Assembly (NCBI RefSeq): GCF_004309355.1 | Contig: NZ_BJCC01000014.1 | Location: forward strand, 1 to 64,000 | Source: Enterococcus florum | GTDB lineage: Bacteria; Bacillota; Bacilli; Lactobacillales; Enterococcaceae | Direction: 5' to 3' | DNA: 64,000 nt | Shown here: in pieces, positions 26,484 to 36,756 of the stretch | Position numbering within the stretch: position 1 is the stretch's first letter | Layout: each line of letters starts with the position of its first letter | Position numbers and translations under genes: made by a program | The notes under the pieces: generated by a model | Told to the model about the DNA's origin: nothing | What the model saw: only the letters and a program-made list of their open reading frames with translations | The model's database searches: none

Positions 26484-28028
26484 TTAATAAGTCATTTCTA
26501 CGAAAATCTCTTCCTCCGTTGTATAGATGTTGTAAAGACTTGATTGTTTCTGAATTTCAAGTTCCTGTGTATTAATTTGATTAAAGTCTACAGGTTGTAT
26601 TTCAATATCCAAATTAGAAAAACTTTTAAACCATAAAGTGTTTGTCCAAGTCAATGCAGAATTGTTAGGTACCAAATTGTCAATCAACGGATATTTTTTC
26701 ATGTTATTTAATCGTAAGGGCGCATTTCTAAACAATTTGTTCATTTGTACTATTTTTCGATCAGGAGTTACAAAAGAATTTAAGTCGGTTGCTAATAATG
26801 TACTTTGATGTTCAAACGATGTCTTCTGAGCATCAAGAGACGTCGCAGTGACAAAGGGAAAAGAAAAAAAATAGAAAAAGAGAATCAATGCAATCTTGTT
26901 AGAATAGAAAGTCATCATTCGTGTTCGGCTCAAGTTCAACAACAATAAAGCAGTAATGACACAGAAAACAGAGAGACCGTATCCATACCTAGGTGTCACC
27001 GTTAATAATGGTGAATCAAAAACAATAAATACTCCCGCGCTAAGTGGGATTCCCGTAAGAAAATACATCATAAGTGCAAATACCTTAGTTAGCAGGTTAT
27101 TATTTGGTAGAGTCAATACTACGACTATAAAAGAAAGAAAAAGCATTCCGATTAAAAGCATCCAACTAGTTGGACTCTTAGAAAGATACATATCCAAGTA
27201 AGAATCCAGATTCGTATTGATACTGCTGTAAATTTTTGCTGCAGACGCTAAAAATAAATTATCATCTGAAACAAAGGCGCCAGGCAAGAGCTTTAACTGT
27301 AGATAAAATAAGATCAAGCCTAAAATATAAGAACCTGCAGAAGCCAATGTCTTAATAAAAACAACTAAAATTTTCGCATTTAATACTAAGCTTTTAAATA
27401 CGAATGCTATTACTATCATGATGTAAATCCCTGAAGAACTTTGATAAAAATTGCACATGAGGAAAATCGCTATAACCGAAATTGGAATGAACATCTTTAT
27501 TCTCTCATAAAACAAAAATGGTAGGACTGAAAAAAGAATACTTAACGACATGTATGGATTATCAAATCGAAATAGTAAACACTCCATGAACCAAGGATTT
27601 AGCCCAAGAAAAGAAGAGACCAGAATACTTGACCAGGTCAATTTTCTATTATTAAGACAATAAACGAGGATCAAACTTGACACTGTCAAAATCAAACTTG
27701 ACAATCCATACATAAAAATCCCTAAATCCACCTGATGCCTACCACCTTGAATGATCCAAGAAGCAACTTCACTTCCCCATCGAGAGTAAGTAGTACCAAA
27801 ACCAGTATAGCCGTTAATTTGTCGATCAACATCATCTACATATGGGAATCCAATCAATCCAATGGTAAAAAGCGGTACAAAATAGACACTAAAAAGAAGA
27901 AACACTTTTTTTTGTTCCTTTTTAATGAAGTAAGCTACTTTCGTTCTTATTTCTTTTATGCTTTTCAATTTTACGCCATTCCAAAATTGATTGACGGCTT
28001 GATTTTTTTCATTTTCTCTCCTCTTCAT
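26484..28028 (-). CDS. GtrII-type membrane glycosyltransferase (copy 1)
   Basis: 514 residues, about ten membrane helices. After a basic 60-residue N-terminus, the first outside loop shows FPYVDDVDRQ and YSRWGSEVASW, as in the paralogue at 17061-18524. The shared segments continue with FRFDNPYMSLSILFSVLPF and a C-terminal outside tail with LVPNNS. The ATG at 28028 is preceded by AAAGGAGG, so the upstream eleven codons of the frame are dropped. It probably transfers a sugar from polyprenyl phosphate to the polymer outside the membrane. It ends its unit at a strong terminator. Confidence 0.77.
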   Translation of the reverse strand: MKRRENEKNQAVNQFWNGVKLKSIKEIRTKVAYFIKKEQKKVFLLFSVYFVPLFTIGLIGFPYVDDVDRQINGYTGFGTTYSRWGSEVASWIIQGGRHQVDLGIFMYGLSSLILTVSSLILVYCLNNRKLTWSSILVSSFLGLNPWFMECLLFRFDNPYMSLSILFSVLPFLFYERIKMFIPISVIAIFLMCNFYQSSSGIYIMIVIAFVFKSLVLNAKILVVFIKTLASAGSYILGLILFYLQLKLLPGAFVSDDNLFLASAAKIYSSINTNLDSYLDMYLSKSPTSWMLLIGMLFLSFIVVVLTLPNNNLLTKVFALMMYFLTGIPLSAGVFIVFDSPLLTVTPRYGYGLSVFCVITALLLLNLSRTRMMTFYSNKIALILFFYFFSFPFVTATSLDAQKTSFEHQSTLLATDLNSFVTPDRKIVQMNKLFRNAPLRLNNMKKYPLIDNLVPNNSALTWTNTLWFKSFSNLDIEIQPVDFNQINTQELEIQKQSSLYNIYTTEEEIFVEMTY

Positions 28029-28070
28029 AAATCCTCCTTTAAAAATCATTTGTGCATTCAAAGCTAGAAA

Positions 28071-29615
28071 TCAGACCTTGCTTTTCCCAGAAAAAAATTG
28101 ATTCCATCCGAAACCAGATACCAAATAAAAGAATGGTAAAAATTGAATTAAGTATCTTGATCTGCCGCCTTCAAAAAGCAATAGATAGAGCAATGCACCT
28201 ATCACTGTCAGCATAGCAATAATAATTAATTTATTTTCTTGTGCCTTTGCATATGCCATTAGCATGCCTATCAATACCAGTACCCATAAACACTGCATAA
28301 TAAACTTCAGATTATTGACTCTTGAACCTTGTCTATAATAAATATCTCTTAAATAGGCCTGAATTCTATTTTCGGCTTTTTTCAACGGAATTTCTTCTGT
28401 ACCATCTACACCCCAAGCAAAATCACCGCGATCTGTATTACTGAAAAATTTATTAAACAAAAATTTAAGATATCCTGAAAATCCATAATTTTGTAAACGC
28501 GATTTGATCGTTTCGATATTAAATGCTTTTTTTTCTTCCTGTGTGGGACGAGAATCCGTAGCAATACTATCTTCCTCATCATATCCTCCGCTCCCTTTAA
28601 GCCCCATCATGACAAAGTGAGTCCATGGCTTGGCTGCTTCTTCATTGTAATTGACAATATTCTGATTGTCTTTGAAGAAAGTAAAGCCTTGCATAGTTAA
28701 ACCCGCACTTAAAATAAATACTAAAATTAAGATTATCTGGATCAAACTGGGGCGTTTTTTCTCCAGTATCCCTTTTAATACAGACACTATCGCTAATGCA
28801 ATTATAAAAATAACAGAAGAAGGTTTGAGTAAAAAGGCACACATCACTCCCACACCTAAGAAGAATGTTATGCATAGTTTTAAATAGTTATTCTTGCTGC
28901 CTATAAGATAAGAATAAAGCAATAGTATACTACTAATCACCGGTATCATGATCGTATCCGTATATGGAACCAATATCCATGGAGAAAACATCAGGGAAAT
29001 CGCACTTATGTATCCGGAAATATAGGCAATCCTTCGACCAAATAGTCTCTTTACAGCAATGAAAAATAAAATTATTCCAACATCTAACAAAATTGTATTG
29101 CCGATTTGCCAGTAGAGCCAGCTACTTCCTGGCCCAACAACAAATGAATCAGCGATTTTTTTTATCGTGTACATCAAAAAAAAGTAAAAAGAATTGTTAG
29201 GATTTAATGATAGATACCCGGAAATTGACTCCTGTGAATCAGGAAAATCCACCACTCCGGTAAAAATGCGACCCACATCCCAGCCAATGGGGACAGTGAT
29301 ATTTTTAAGTATAAATAGCTGGACAACTACTCCGATTAAAAACAATATTGCTGTTATCAATCCTAAACGTTTTCTTATGAACATCCCAATTAAAAGAATC
29401 TTATCTATTGCTAAATTTTGATTTTTCTTGCTAAAAAGAAAAAACATTGCCATTATTACAAAAAGGAATACGACTAAGAAAAAACCGTTTGTCAAATTTG
29501 AAAGGTTAAAATTTACTGACCGAATTGAACCGTAAATCATTAATAGCGTAAACGCTGAAAAAAAATAGGCAATCAATTGAAATAAAACTGATACTACTTT
29601 ATTATTTGCTTTCAT
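28071..29615 (-). CDS. GT-C type membrane glycosyltransferase, GT39-like
   Basis: 514 residues with about eleven membrane helices and a C-terminal soluble part containing a long loop (residues about 330-425). GWDVGRIFTG in the first outside loop supplies the acidic residue expected of GT-C/PMT-like enzymes, which use polyprenyl-phosphate sugars. It sits 42 bases before the GtrII gene in the unit, so two such enzymes are made together. The family is inferred from topology and this motif; the substrate is unknown. Confidence 0.65.
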   Translation of the reverse strand: MKANNKVVSVLFQLIAYFFSAFTLLMIYGSIRSVNFNLSNLTNGFFLVVFLFVIMAMFFLFSKKNQNLAIDKILLIGMFIRKRLGLITAILFLIGVVVQLFILKNITVPIGWDVGRIFTGVVDFPDSQESISGYLSLNPNNSFYFFLMYTIKKIADSFVVGPGSSWLYWQIGNTILLDVGIILFFIAVKRLFGRRIAYISGYISAISLMFSPWILVPYTDTIMIPVISSILLLYSYLIGSKNNYLKLCITFFLGVGVMCAFLLKPSSVIFIIALAIVSVLKGILEKKRPSLIQIILILVFILSAGLTMQGFTFFKDNQNIVNYNEEAAKPWTHFVMMGLKGSGGYDEEDSIATDSRPTQEEKKAFNIETIKSRLQNYGFSGYLKFLFNKFFSNTDRGDFAWGVDGTEEIPLKKAENRIQAYLRDIYYRQGSRVNNLKFIMQCLWVLVLIGMLMAYAKAQENKLIIIAMLTVIGALLYLLLFEGGRSRYLIQFLPFFYLVSGFGWNQFFSGKSKV

Positions 29616-29690
29616 TTTTTTACCCCGTTCGTTTAGAGTGAGATAGGATTTGTCATAACGCCTCTACTTCTTTTGTCGTATTGCAAAAAA

Positions 29691-30842
29691 TTAGTCATAT
29701 TCGCCAAAGCCCAACCATAAGAAAATGGTCATTATTGGTACCCAAGCACCAATAAACAAGCTCTCTTCCATCATGGAATATATCAAAACCATAAAAAGGC
29801 CAAATAAACTACTGACCTGTAATTTTGTAAGATAATAAGGCGTATTAACAAATTTAATGATCTGGATGGATAGTGGAACAAAAACGAACACATACCCAAT
29901 AATTCCATAATGAGATAGCAAGTATAAAAAACCATTATGAGGGCCTAGATTCTTAGCTGAATATAAGTAATCCCCCATTCCCAGCTGAATATAAACTGGA
30001 TCACTTAACCACTTTTCAAAGATATATTTCCAAATATTCTCTCTTCCAGTAAATAAATCAACCGATGTATTTACAGCTAGATAATAAATGAGAAATGGTG
30101 CTAGGCAAAAAAATAAGATAAACGACATGATCCATTTTTGGTTTCTTTCAAAAAATTTTTTAACGAATAAATTATCTACAATAATAAAACCTAGCAGGAC
30201 AATTAACGAAGTTCTAGATTGGCATATCCAAGCTCCAGCTAAACCGAGCAAATAAAATAGTACAACGAAAACATTGGCAACTCCATTCTCTAAAGATTTC
30301 AAGATAATCGTTGAAGTCATAGTAGCGAACAATATTCCGCCACCGATTGCATTGACATTGAGCCATAGTGTAGACAAAGAATTACTATTTTGTAAAATTT
30401 GTTCCCAGGTAAGTACTTTGGGTATTTCGACAAATAGTCTAACGGAAATCGCACACAGAAAAAAAGAAACGATGCCTAAGATTATCAATCTGTCAATTTC
30501 ATCAAGTGGATATAACCGATAGCCAACAAGTAATAAAAGAAACACCGATACAATGAGATTGCCTTCAATAGAGGCGCTGTTTCGCAGATCCTGATTAATA
30601 GTGAAAAAGACAATTGAAAAGATCGCTAAGCCGACCAAAATCCAATCAGCAACTTGTATCCTCTTAAAATTTAGAACAACTAGAGCAATCAGTAAAATAA
30701 ATAGTATTGTTCCAGTATTCCCTAATAAAAAAAGAGTAAAACTATTTTCAATACCAAAAAGCCATATCATATACGACCCAATAATCGGCAACATTAATAA
30801 CATACGCTGCAATCGATTTGCCATATTTTCCATTATGTACAT
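29691..30842 (-). CDS. O-antigen polymerase/ligase-like membrane protein
   Basis: About 383 residues with ten or more membrane helices, resembling the O-antigen ligase family. The late motif GPHNGFLYLLSHYGIIGYVF fits the family pattern (H-N-x-L-x3-x-G-I-x-G). The ATG at 30842 follows AAAAGGG and avoids a long overlap with the preceding gene; an ATG nine bases later is also possible. It may polymerise or ligate glycan outside the membrane, and is the first of two such proteins in the locus. Confidence 0.72.
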   Translation of the reverse strand: MYIMENMANRLQRMLLMLPIIGSYMIWLFGIENSFTLFLLGNTGTILFILLIALVVLNFKRIQVADWILVGLAIFSIVFFTINQDLRNSASIEGNLIVSVFLLLLVGYRLYPLDEIDRLIILGIVSFFLCAISVRLFVEIPKVLTWEQILQNSNSLSTLWLNVNAIGGGILFATMTSTIILKSLENGVANVFVVLFYLLGLAGAWICQSRTSLIVLLGFIIVDNLFVKKFFERNQKWIMSFILFFCLAPFLIYYLAVNTSVDLFTGRENIWKYIFEKWLSDPVYIQLGMGDYLYSAKNLGPHNGFLYLLSHYGIIGYVFVFVPLSIQIIKFVNTPYYLTKLQVSSLFGLFMVLIYSMMEESLFIGAWVPIMTIFLWLGFGEYD

Positions 30843-30855
30843 CCTAACCCTTTTC

Positions 30856-31662
30856 TCAAAATTCTTGCCAAGTAATTCTAGCAAAATTAAACTTACCGGT
30901 AATTATTTGTTTTATACATCTTAAGAGCAATTGTTTACGGTATCTTCCCTTTAAATGCTGTGCGTAAGTGAAATAAAATTTCTTTTCAGCTTTTATAATA
31001 CTTGTGTATCGCTTCTCATTTAACGAACTTAAATCCAATACAGAAAGTTGATGAAATAATTTCACCTTTAAAATTTGAAGGTTCTGCTTCTCTTCAAACA
31101 TTCGCCAACAAAACCAATGATCTAAATAGTCTAGAGGAAATTCTTCGTTGTATCCTTCAATACTATCGAGATAACGCTTTGACACGGCCAACCCAGAATT
31201 GATAACCATAATATTCTCACGGTAGCAGGTATCTGCTTGAGGTAAATTTCCATGTAATGGTCTGACAGTATTTGAAAAAACAGGTGATATTTGTTTCTCT
31301 CTGTCACAAACCACTGGTGCTGCTGCTGCACAATTTTCAGGTATGTTCTTAATTTCTTGGCTCAACTCTCTAAAATACTCTATGGTTAAAACTGTATCCT
31401 GATCTAGTGTGATCAACCATTGCGCACTCATGCTTCTCCAAGCGAAATTATAGGCCTTCGCTAACCCGACATTCTCATCACTATGATAGTAAACAAATCT
31501 ATGATCCAACTGAGTCAAAGGAACAGCCGTTTCACTATTATCGAACACCAAAATTCGGCTGATTTCGGGAATTGAAGCTTTCGCGAGAAGCTCACTCAAA
31601 CTTCTGATCGTCGGCGATTCTTTATAAGTCATTCCGTATAAAACAATCACAATATCAAACAA
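30856..31662 (-). CDS. GT2 rhamnosyltransferase-like protein
   Basis: About 268 residues. FDIVIVLYG opens the fold, ILVFDNSETAVP replaces the usual D-G-S loop, ENVGLAKAYNFAW is typical of rhamnosyltransferases of the RfbF/WbbL group, and LDQDTVL is the DxD motif. GGGAG lies eight bases before a TTG at 31662, the chosen start; a TTG five codons earlier overlaps that site. It follows rmlD directly, so dTDP-rhamnose is a likely donor. Confidence 0.8.
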   Translation of the reverse strand: MFDIVIVLYGMTYKESPTIRSLSELLAKASIPEISRILVFDNSETAVPLTQLDHRFVYYHSDENVGLAKAYNFAWRSMSAQWLITLDQDTVLTIEYFRELSQEIKNIPENCAAAAPVVCDREKQISPVFSNTVRPLHGNLPQADTCYRENIMVINSGLAVSKRYLDSIEGYNEEFPLDYLDHWFCWRMFEEKQNLQILKVKLFHQLSVLDLSSLNEKRYTSIIKAEKKFYFTYAQHLKGRYRKQLLLRCIKQIITGKFNFARITWQEF

Positions 31663-31683
31663 GCTTCTCACTCCCAAAAACGA

Positions 31684-32529
31684 TTATTTTTTCTCAATTG
31701 CTAAAAATGACTCTAGTGCTTCTTCCCAAGTTGGAATCTCAAACCCCAATGCCTTGGTTTTGCTTAAATCCATCACAGAATACTGTGGCCGTTTTGCCTT
31801 TTGAGGATATTCTTCTGAGGTGACTGGCAATACCTCTACATCTGAATCTTTCAAAATTTCTTTTGCAAACTCGTACCAAGTACAGCTGTTTTCATTCGAT
31901 AGATGATAAATTCCAAAAGGAGCTTCGTTTTCAATGACGAATGTCATAAATTCTGCGAGAGTTCTCGTCCATGTGGGACGACCAAATTGATCATTGACCA
32001 CGGTCAACTGTTTGTGCGTCTCTGCCAATCGCTGCATCGTGTAAACAAAATTGTGTCCATATATCCCAAAAACCCATGAAGTTCGGATAATGTAATACTT
32101 ATCTTCCATGACTTCTTGTACAGCTTGTTCACCTAACAACTTTGTACGGCCGTATTCACTTTGAGGATTCGTCGAGTCATCCACTTGGTACATTCCCTCT
32201 TTTTTGGTCCCATCGAAAACATAATCCGTACTGATATATACCAAAACAGCCCCTACACTCTTAGCTGCCAAAGCAACATTTCTGGTGCCTTCAACGTTGA
32301 TTTTTTCATCGAGTTCTTTTCCCTCATCTTCTGCCTTGTCTACAGCAGTATAAGCTGCACAATGATAGATCAACTCTGGTTTCAGCTCAGAAATATAGGC
32401 CATTGTTCCTTCCGCATCTGTGATGTCCAGCACGTCAGCATCTGTTGACACATAATCGATATTCTTTTCATCTAGTAAATTTCTTAACTCTGTTCCTAAT
32501 TGTCCATTTCCGCCTGTAAGCAAAATCAT
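31684..32529 (-). CDS. rmlD: dTDP-4-dehydrorhamnose reductase
   Basis: Last step of dTDP-L-rhamnose synthesis. About 281 residues with GGNGQLGTEL at the N-terminus, STDYVFDG, catalytic YGRTK, and RTSWVFG, all RmlD hallmarks. The ATG at 32529 has AAAGGAGAG just before it; the upstream frame extension lies in a terminator and is not coding. It is separated from rmlB by that terminator, so its supply may be lower or conditional compared with rmlA-rmlC-rmlB. Confidence 0.95.
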   Translation of the reverse strand: MILLTGGNGQLGTELRNLLDEKNIDYVSTDADVLDITDAEGTMAYISELKPELIYHCAAYTAVDKAEDEGKELDEKINVEGTRNVALAAKSVGAVLVYISTDYVFDGTKKEGMYQVDDSTNPQSEYGRTKLLGEQAVQEVMEDKYYIIRTSWVFGIYGHNFVYTMQRLAETHKQLTVVNDQFGRPTWTRTLAEFMTFVIENEAPFGIYHLSNENSCTWYEFAKEILKDSDVEVLPVTSEEYPQKAKRPQYSVMDLSKTKALGFEIPTWEEALESFLAIEKK

Positions 32530-32569
32530 ACGACTCTCTCCTTTAGTCTTGAGTTTGAAATGCTCTCCC

Positions 32570-32593
32570 AAAAAAAGGCAGGTCACCCTGCCT
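32570..32593 (-). terminator. Intrinsic terminator between rmlB and rmlD
   Basis: AGGCAGG (32576-32582) pairs with CCTGCCT (32587-32593), loop of four. On the minus strand seven T follow. It lies in a 69-base gap, six bases after the rmlB stop. It is a strong-looking terminator in the middle of the rhamnose pathway genes, with no obvious promoter after it, so partial read-through is likely. Confidence 0.85.
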
Positions 32594-32598
32594 GAAAT

Positions 32599-33627
<1,029 letters not shown>

Positions 33628-33663
33628 CTACTTTGCTCCTTGTTCGTCTCAACTAATTTTTGT

Positions 33664-34245
33664 TTATTTTTTTCCATAAACGAACGGATTTTCCGCTTCA
33701 AATTCTTTTAAAGTCGGATGCTTTTGATCCTTCTCAGAAGTAATAGCCTTATCGATCGCGATAGGCCACTCAATCGCCAAATCCGGATCATCAAACGCAA
33801 TCCCGCCATCCGCTTGGGCATCATAGTAATTATCGCATTTATACATGAAGTTCACATTGGGTGTCAAGGTCATAAAACCATGTGCATACCCGCGCGGCAC
33901 TAACAGTTGACGGTGGTTGGAGTCAGAAAGGATATACCCCTCCCATTGACCGTAAGTAGGACTTCCTTTGCGAATATCTACGATCACATCAAGAACGGCT
34001 CCTGTCACTACTCTGATCAATTTTGTTTGGGCCGAATCCCCTTTTTGAAAATGCAATCCTCGTAAAACACCTGGTTGAGTCGAAAGTGAATGATTGTCTT
34101 GAATAAAGTCAAAATCGATGCCGGCCTCTTTGAAATCCTTTTGTGAATAGCTTTCAGTAAAGAATCCTCGATGATCTCCAAACACTGCCGCCTCGATAAT
34201 CTTTACATCTGTCAATTTGGTTTCTTTTACCACTAATTTGCCCAT
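33664..34245 (-). CDS. rmlC: dTDP-4-dehydrorhamnose 3,5-epimerase
   Basis: Third step of dTDP-rhamnose synthesis. About 193 residues, cupin fold, with FGDHRGFFTESY, QDNHSLS, GVLRGLHFQKG (catalytic His) and VPRGYAHGF. The start is the ATG at 34245, which shares its A with the rmlA stop (TAATG), so translation is coupled. An upstream frame extension overlaps rmlA and is not used. Confidence 0.95.
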   Translation of the reverse strand: MGKLVVKETKLTDVKIIEAAVFGDHRGFFTESYSQKDFKEAGIDFDFIQDNHSLSTQPGVLRGLHFQKGDSAQTKLIRVVTGAVLDVIVDIRKGSPTYGQWEGYILSDSNHRQLLVPRGYAHGFMTLTPNVNFMYKCDNYYDAQADGGIAFDDPDLAIEWPIAIDKAITSEKDQKHPTLKEFEAENPFVYGKK

Positions 34246-35120
34246 TACATTTCCTCTTTTGCTAAGCGTAATAAATATTGTCCATATTGGTTCTTTTTCA
34301 GTGGCTGTGCCAATTTTTTCAGTTGTTCCCTGGTGATATAGCCCATCCGATACGAAATCTCTTCTAGACAAGCAACCTTCAGATTTTGACGTTTCTCGAT
34401 CGTGGAAATAAAGGTGGAAGCTTCCAGCAGTGATTCATGCGTCCCGGTGTCTAACCAAGCAAACCCTCGGCTCATCACCTCTACAGATAATTTGTTGCGG
34501 GTTAAATACTCTTTATTCACGTCCGTGATCTCAAGTTCTCCGCGCTCAGAAGGCTGAATGTTTTTCGCGATCTCCACAACATCATTGTCATAAAAATAGA
34601 GGCCAGTGACTGCGTAATTTGACTTTGGCTCTTCTGGCTTTTCTTCGATTGATACCGCCTGCATCGCTTCATTGAATTCAACGACACCAAATCGTTCCGG
34701 ATCATTGACGTGATACCCGAAAACAGTCGCTCCTTCTGTTTTACCAGCTGCACGCTGCAGCATTCTAGATAAACCATCCCCGTAGTAAATGTTATCTCCC
34801 AACACTAAGCAGACACTATCTTCACCAATGAATTCCTCACCGATGATAAAAGCTTGCGCCAAGCCGTCCGGACTCTCTTGAACTGCATATTCGATATGAA
34901 TACCCAAATCACTGCCGTCTCCGAACAAATCCTCAAATCGCGGAGTGTCCTGCGGAGTTGAAATAATCAAAATTTCTTTGATTCCAGCCAGCATCAATGT
35001 TGACATTGGATAATAAATCATTGGTTTATCATAAACAGGCATCAGTTGTTTTGATGTTGCTTTTGTTAATGGGTAGAGGCGAGTACCGCTGCCTCCTGCT
35101 AAAATAATTCCCTTCATCAT
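34245..35120 (-). CDS. rmlA: Glucose-1-phosphate thymidylyltransferase
   Basis: First step of dTDP-rhamnose synthesis, making dTDP-glucose. 291 residues, with [62 protein letters not shown] and LDTGTHESL. These are the RmlA signatures. GAGGAG precedes the ATG pair. It is the first of the four rml genes and lies behind a candidate promoter. Confidence 0.96.
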   Translation of the reverse strand: MMKGIILAGGSGTRLYPLTKATSKQLMPVYDKPMIYYPMSTLMLAGIKEILIISTPQDTPRFEDLFGDGSDLGIHIEYAVQESPDGLAQAFIIGEEFIGEDSVCLVLGDNIYYGDGLSRMLQRAAGKTEGATVFGYHVNDPERFGVVEFNEAMQAVSIEEKPEEPKSNYAVTGLYFYDNDVVEIAKNIQPSERGELEITDVNKEYLTRNKLSVEVMSRGFAWLDTGTHESLLEASTFISTIEKRQNLKVACLEEISYRMGYITREQLKKLAQPLKKNQYGQYLLRLAKEEM

Positions 35121-35155
35121 TTACGCTCCTCACTTTTACAATACATACGGTTTTT

Positions 35156-35161
35156 ATTATA
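35156..35161 (-). promoter_or_regulatory. Candidate -10 box of an rml promoter
   Basis: The 69-base gap before rmlA holds a perfect TATAAT on the minus strand, preceded by TG. The -35 region is poor. Transcription from it would give a leader of about 30 bases. The evidence is the -10 box only. Confidence 0.4.
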
Positions 35162-35189
35162 CATGATAGGGTTCCAAGAGAGAATGAAA

Positions 35190-35933
35190 TTAAGATTTTT
35201 TTTGAACTTCCTTTAGTCTTCGTCGAACCAATCGCCAAGCATTCCAACGCCATTTTACCTGTTGCATAAACGATGCCGTTGTATTGATCTCCGTAGCATT
35301 CAACCCGTGTCGACGATAATAGACCAGTTTTTCAGGAATGAACATGACACCTTTGTTTTCATCGGCTAAAAGACCGATCCACATATCATGCATCGGCACG
35401 TCATCAGGAATTGGCAAAATTAATTTCTTAAGATCGCTGCGAAAAGCCATTCCAGCACCAATATAGCTGCTGCGCAACAAATTTTGCCAAAAACCAGTTT
35501 TAGTTTTTCGCATCTCTTGGTATGAAGAAATCAGAATCTTAAAATCATTATCAACAATGATCAGATCTGACACTACTACGGTTGCCTCAGGATTTTTTTC
35601 AAAATAGTGAATCATCACGTCTATTTTATTCTCTTTCCAAACATCGTCCTGATCACTAAAAAAAATCACAGCATTTTGACAATGTCTCATGGCATTTTCA
35701 AAATTGCTGATGACCCCTTTTCCTTGGTTGCGGTACAGTTTGATCCGTTGGTCTTGCATCTGTCGGTTTTTCAACAACTCCCACGTACCGTCCGTAGAAG
35801 CATCATCTGAAACAACTAACTCATCTTCATTATTCAATTGAGGAAGGATACTATTTAATTGTTCTTCGATAAAAGCGGCCCCGTTATACGTCGCCATACA
35901 AATCGATACAGACAACGATCTCTGCCTTTCCAT
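35190..35933 (-). CDS. GT2 rhamnosyltransferase-like protein, EpaC/EpaD position
   Basis: 247 residues with VSICMATYNGAAFIEEQL, VSDDASTDGT and FFSDQDDVW, the pattern of wall-rhamnan glycosyltransferases. It lies between EpaB and rmlA, as epaC or epaD do in E. faecalis. AGGAGG precedes the ATG. No membrane helices are seen. It probably adds an early sugar to the lipid-linked primer. Confidence 0.83.
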   Translation of the reverse strand: MERQRSLSVSICMATYNGAAFIEEQLNSILPQLNNEDELVVSDDASTDGTWELLKNRQMQDQRIKLYRNQGKGVISNFENAMRHCQNAVIFFSDQDDVWKENKIDVMIHYFEKNPEATVVVSDLIIVDNDFKILISSYQEMRKTKTGFWQNLLRSSYIGAGMAFRSDLKKLILPIPDDVPMHDMWIGLLADENKGVMFIPEKLVYYRRHGLNATEINTTASFMQQVKWRWNAWRLVRRRLKEVQKKS

Positions 35934-35943
35934 TCAATCCCTC

Positions 35944-36741
35944 CTAAAAAAACTGCCAGCCCCACTTATTGAAGTATTTCGCCATGGACTGCAGAAAAAT
36001 CAGAAAAAGCTTCTTGCTTTTCACTGCCCCACGCTCGTATAAATGGACAACCTCGTAACGAGGAGTGTACAAAGCTTTATATCCAGCCGCTTCAATTTTT
36101 CGACAGAGGTCATTATCCTCAAAATACATGAAGAATCGTTCATCGAAGCCGTCAACTTCAGAGAACCTCGCCAAGTCAACCACCATGAAACTACCTGAAA
36201 TCATCCGCACATAGCTGTCTTTGGTATCAGACAACCCTCGACATTCAAACTGGGATAATCTCTTTTTAAACAGCCGCTTGACTGGTTTGAATGGTATGAA
36301 TCGTAATATATAGTCAAAAACATCCAATTTGTTACGGATCAAATATTGTGTCGTTCCGTCTTCATTTAGGATTTTAGGCGCTAAAAGCGCACAATCCGGA
36401 TGCTCTTTTAACAACCCAACCAAACCCATTATGAGATTCTGCTCTAAAATAATATCAGGATTAAAAATAATGGCATACGGTGTCGGTTTTGGTAGCAAGT
36501 TATAATTATGCCCAAAACCAAAGCCTTTATTTTCTTCAAAAAAAGTAATCTGGATAAATGGAAAATTCAAATAATACCTGAGCTTATCCTGGTAGTCCTT
36601 TTCTGAAGCATTGTCGAAAATCCGGATGCTTACTGTTGATGTTTCGCCAAGTGATTTGATCAGTGCATCCAAGCTCAAAAAAATTTTTTCGCTGTTATGA
36701 GTGACGATACTAATCGTTACTTCTTTTGCTTGTTTTTCCAT
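35944..36741 (-). CDS. epaB: EpaB-like GT2 rhamnosyltransferase
   Basis: 265 residues. ISIVTHNSEKIFLSLDAL is the GT2 start, FDNASEKDY the donor loop, NKGFGFGHNYNLL the rhamnosyltransferase motif and FNPDII the DxD equivalent. FMYFEDNDLCRKIEAAGYK completes the catalytic core. It follows epaA and should add the first rhamnose to the GlcNAc-lipid. The name is by type and order in the locus. Confidence 0.87.
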   Translation of the reverse strand: MEKQAKEVTISIVTHNSEKIFLSLDALIKSLGETSTVSIRIFDNASEKDYQDKLRYYLNFPFIQITFFEENKGFGFGHNYNLLPKPTPYAIIFNPDIILEQNLIMGLVGLLKEHPDCALLAPKILNEDGTTQYLIRNKLDVFDYILRFIPFKPVKRLFKKRLSQFECRGLSDTKDSYVRMISGSFMVVDLARFSEVDGFDERFFMYFEDNDLCRKIEAAGYKALYTPRYEVVHLYERGAVKSKKLFLIFLQSMAKYFNKWGWQFF

Positions 36742-36756
36742 AAAAGTGATAAGCTC

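Noticed and set aside
33664-34371. Longer rmlC reading frame starting upstream
   Set aside because: The 42 extra codons overlap the end of rmlA; the TAATG junction and family N-terminus place the start at 34245.
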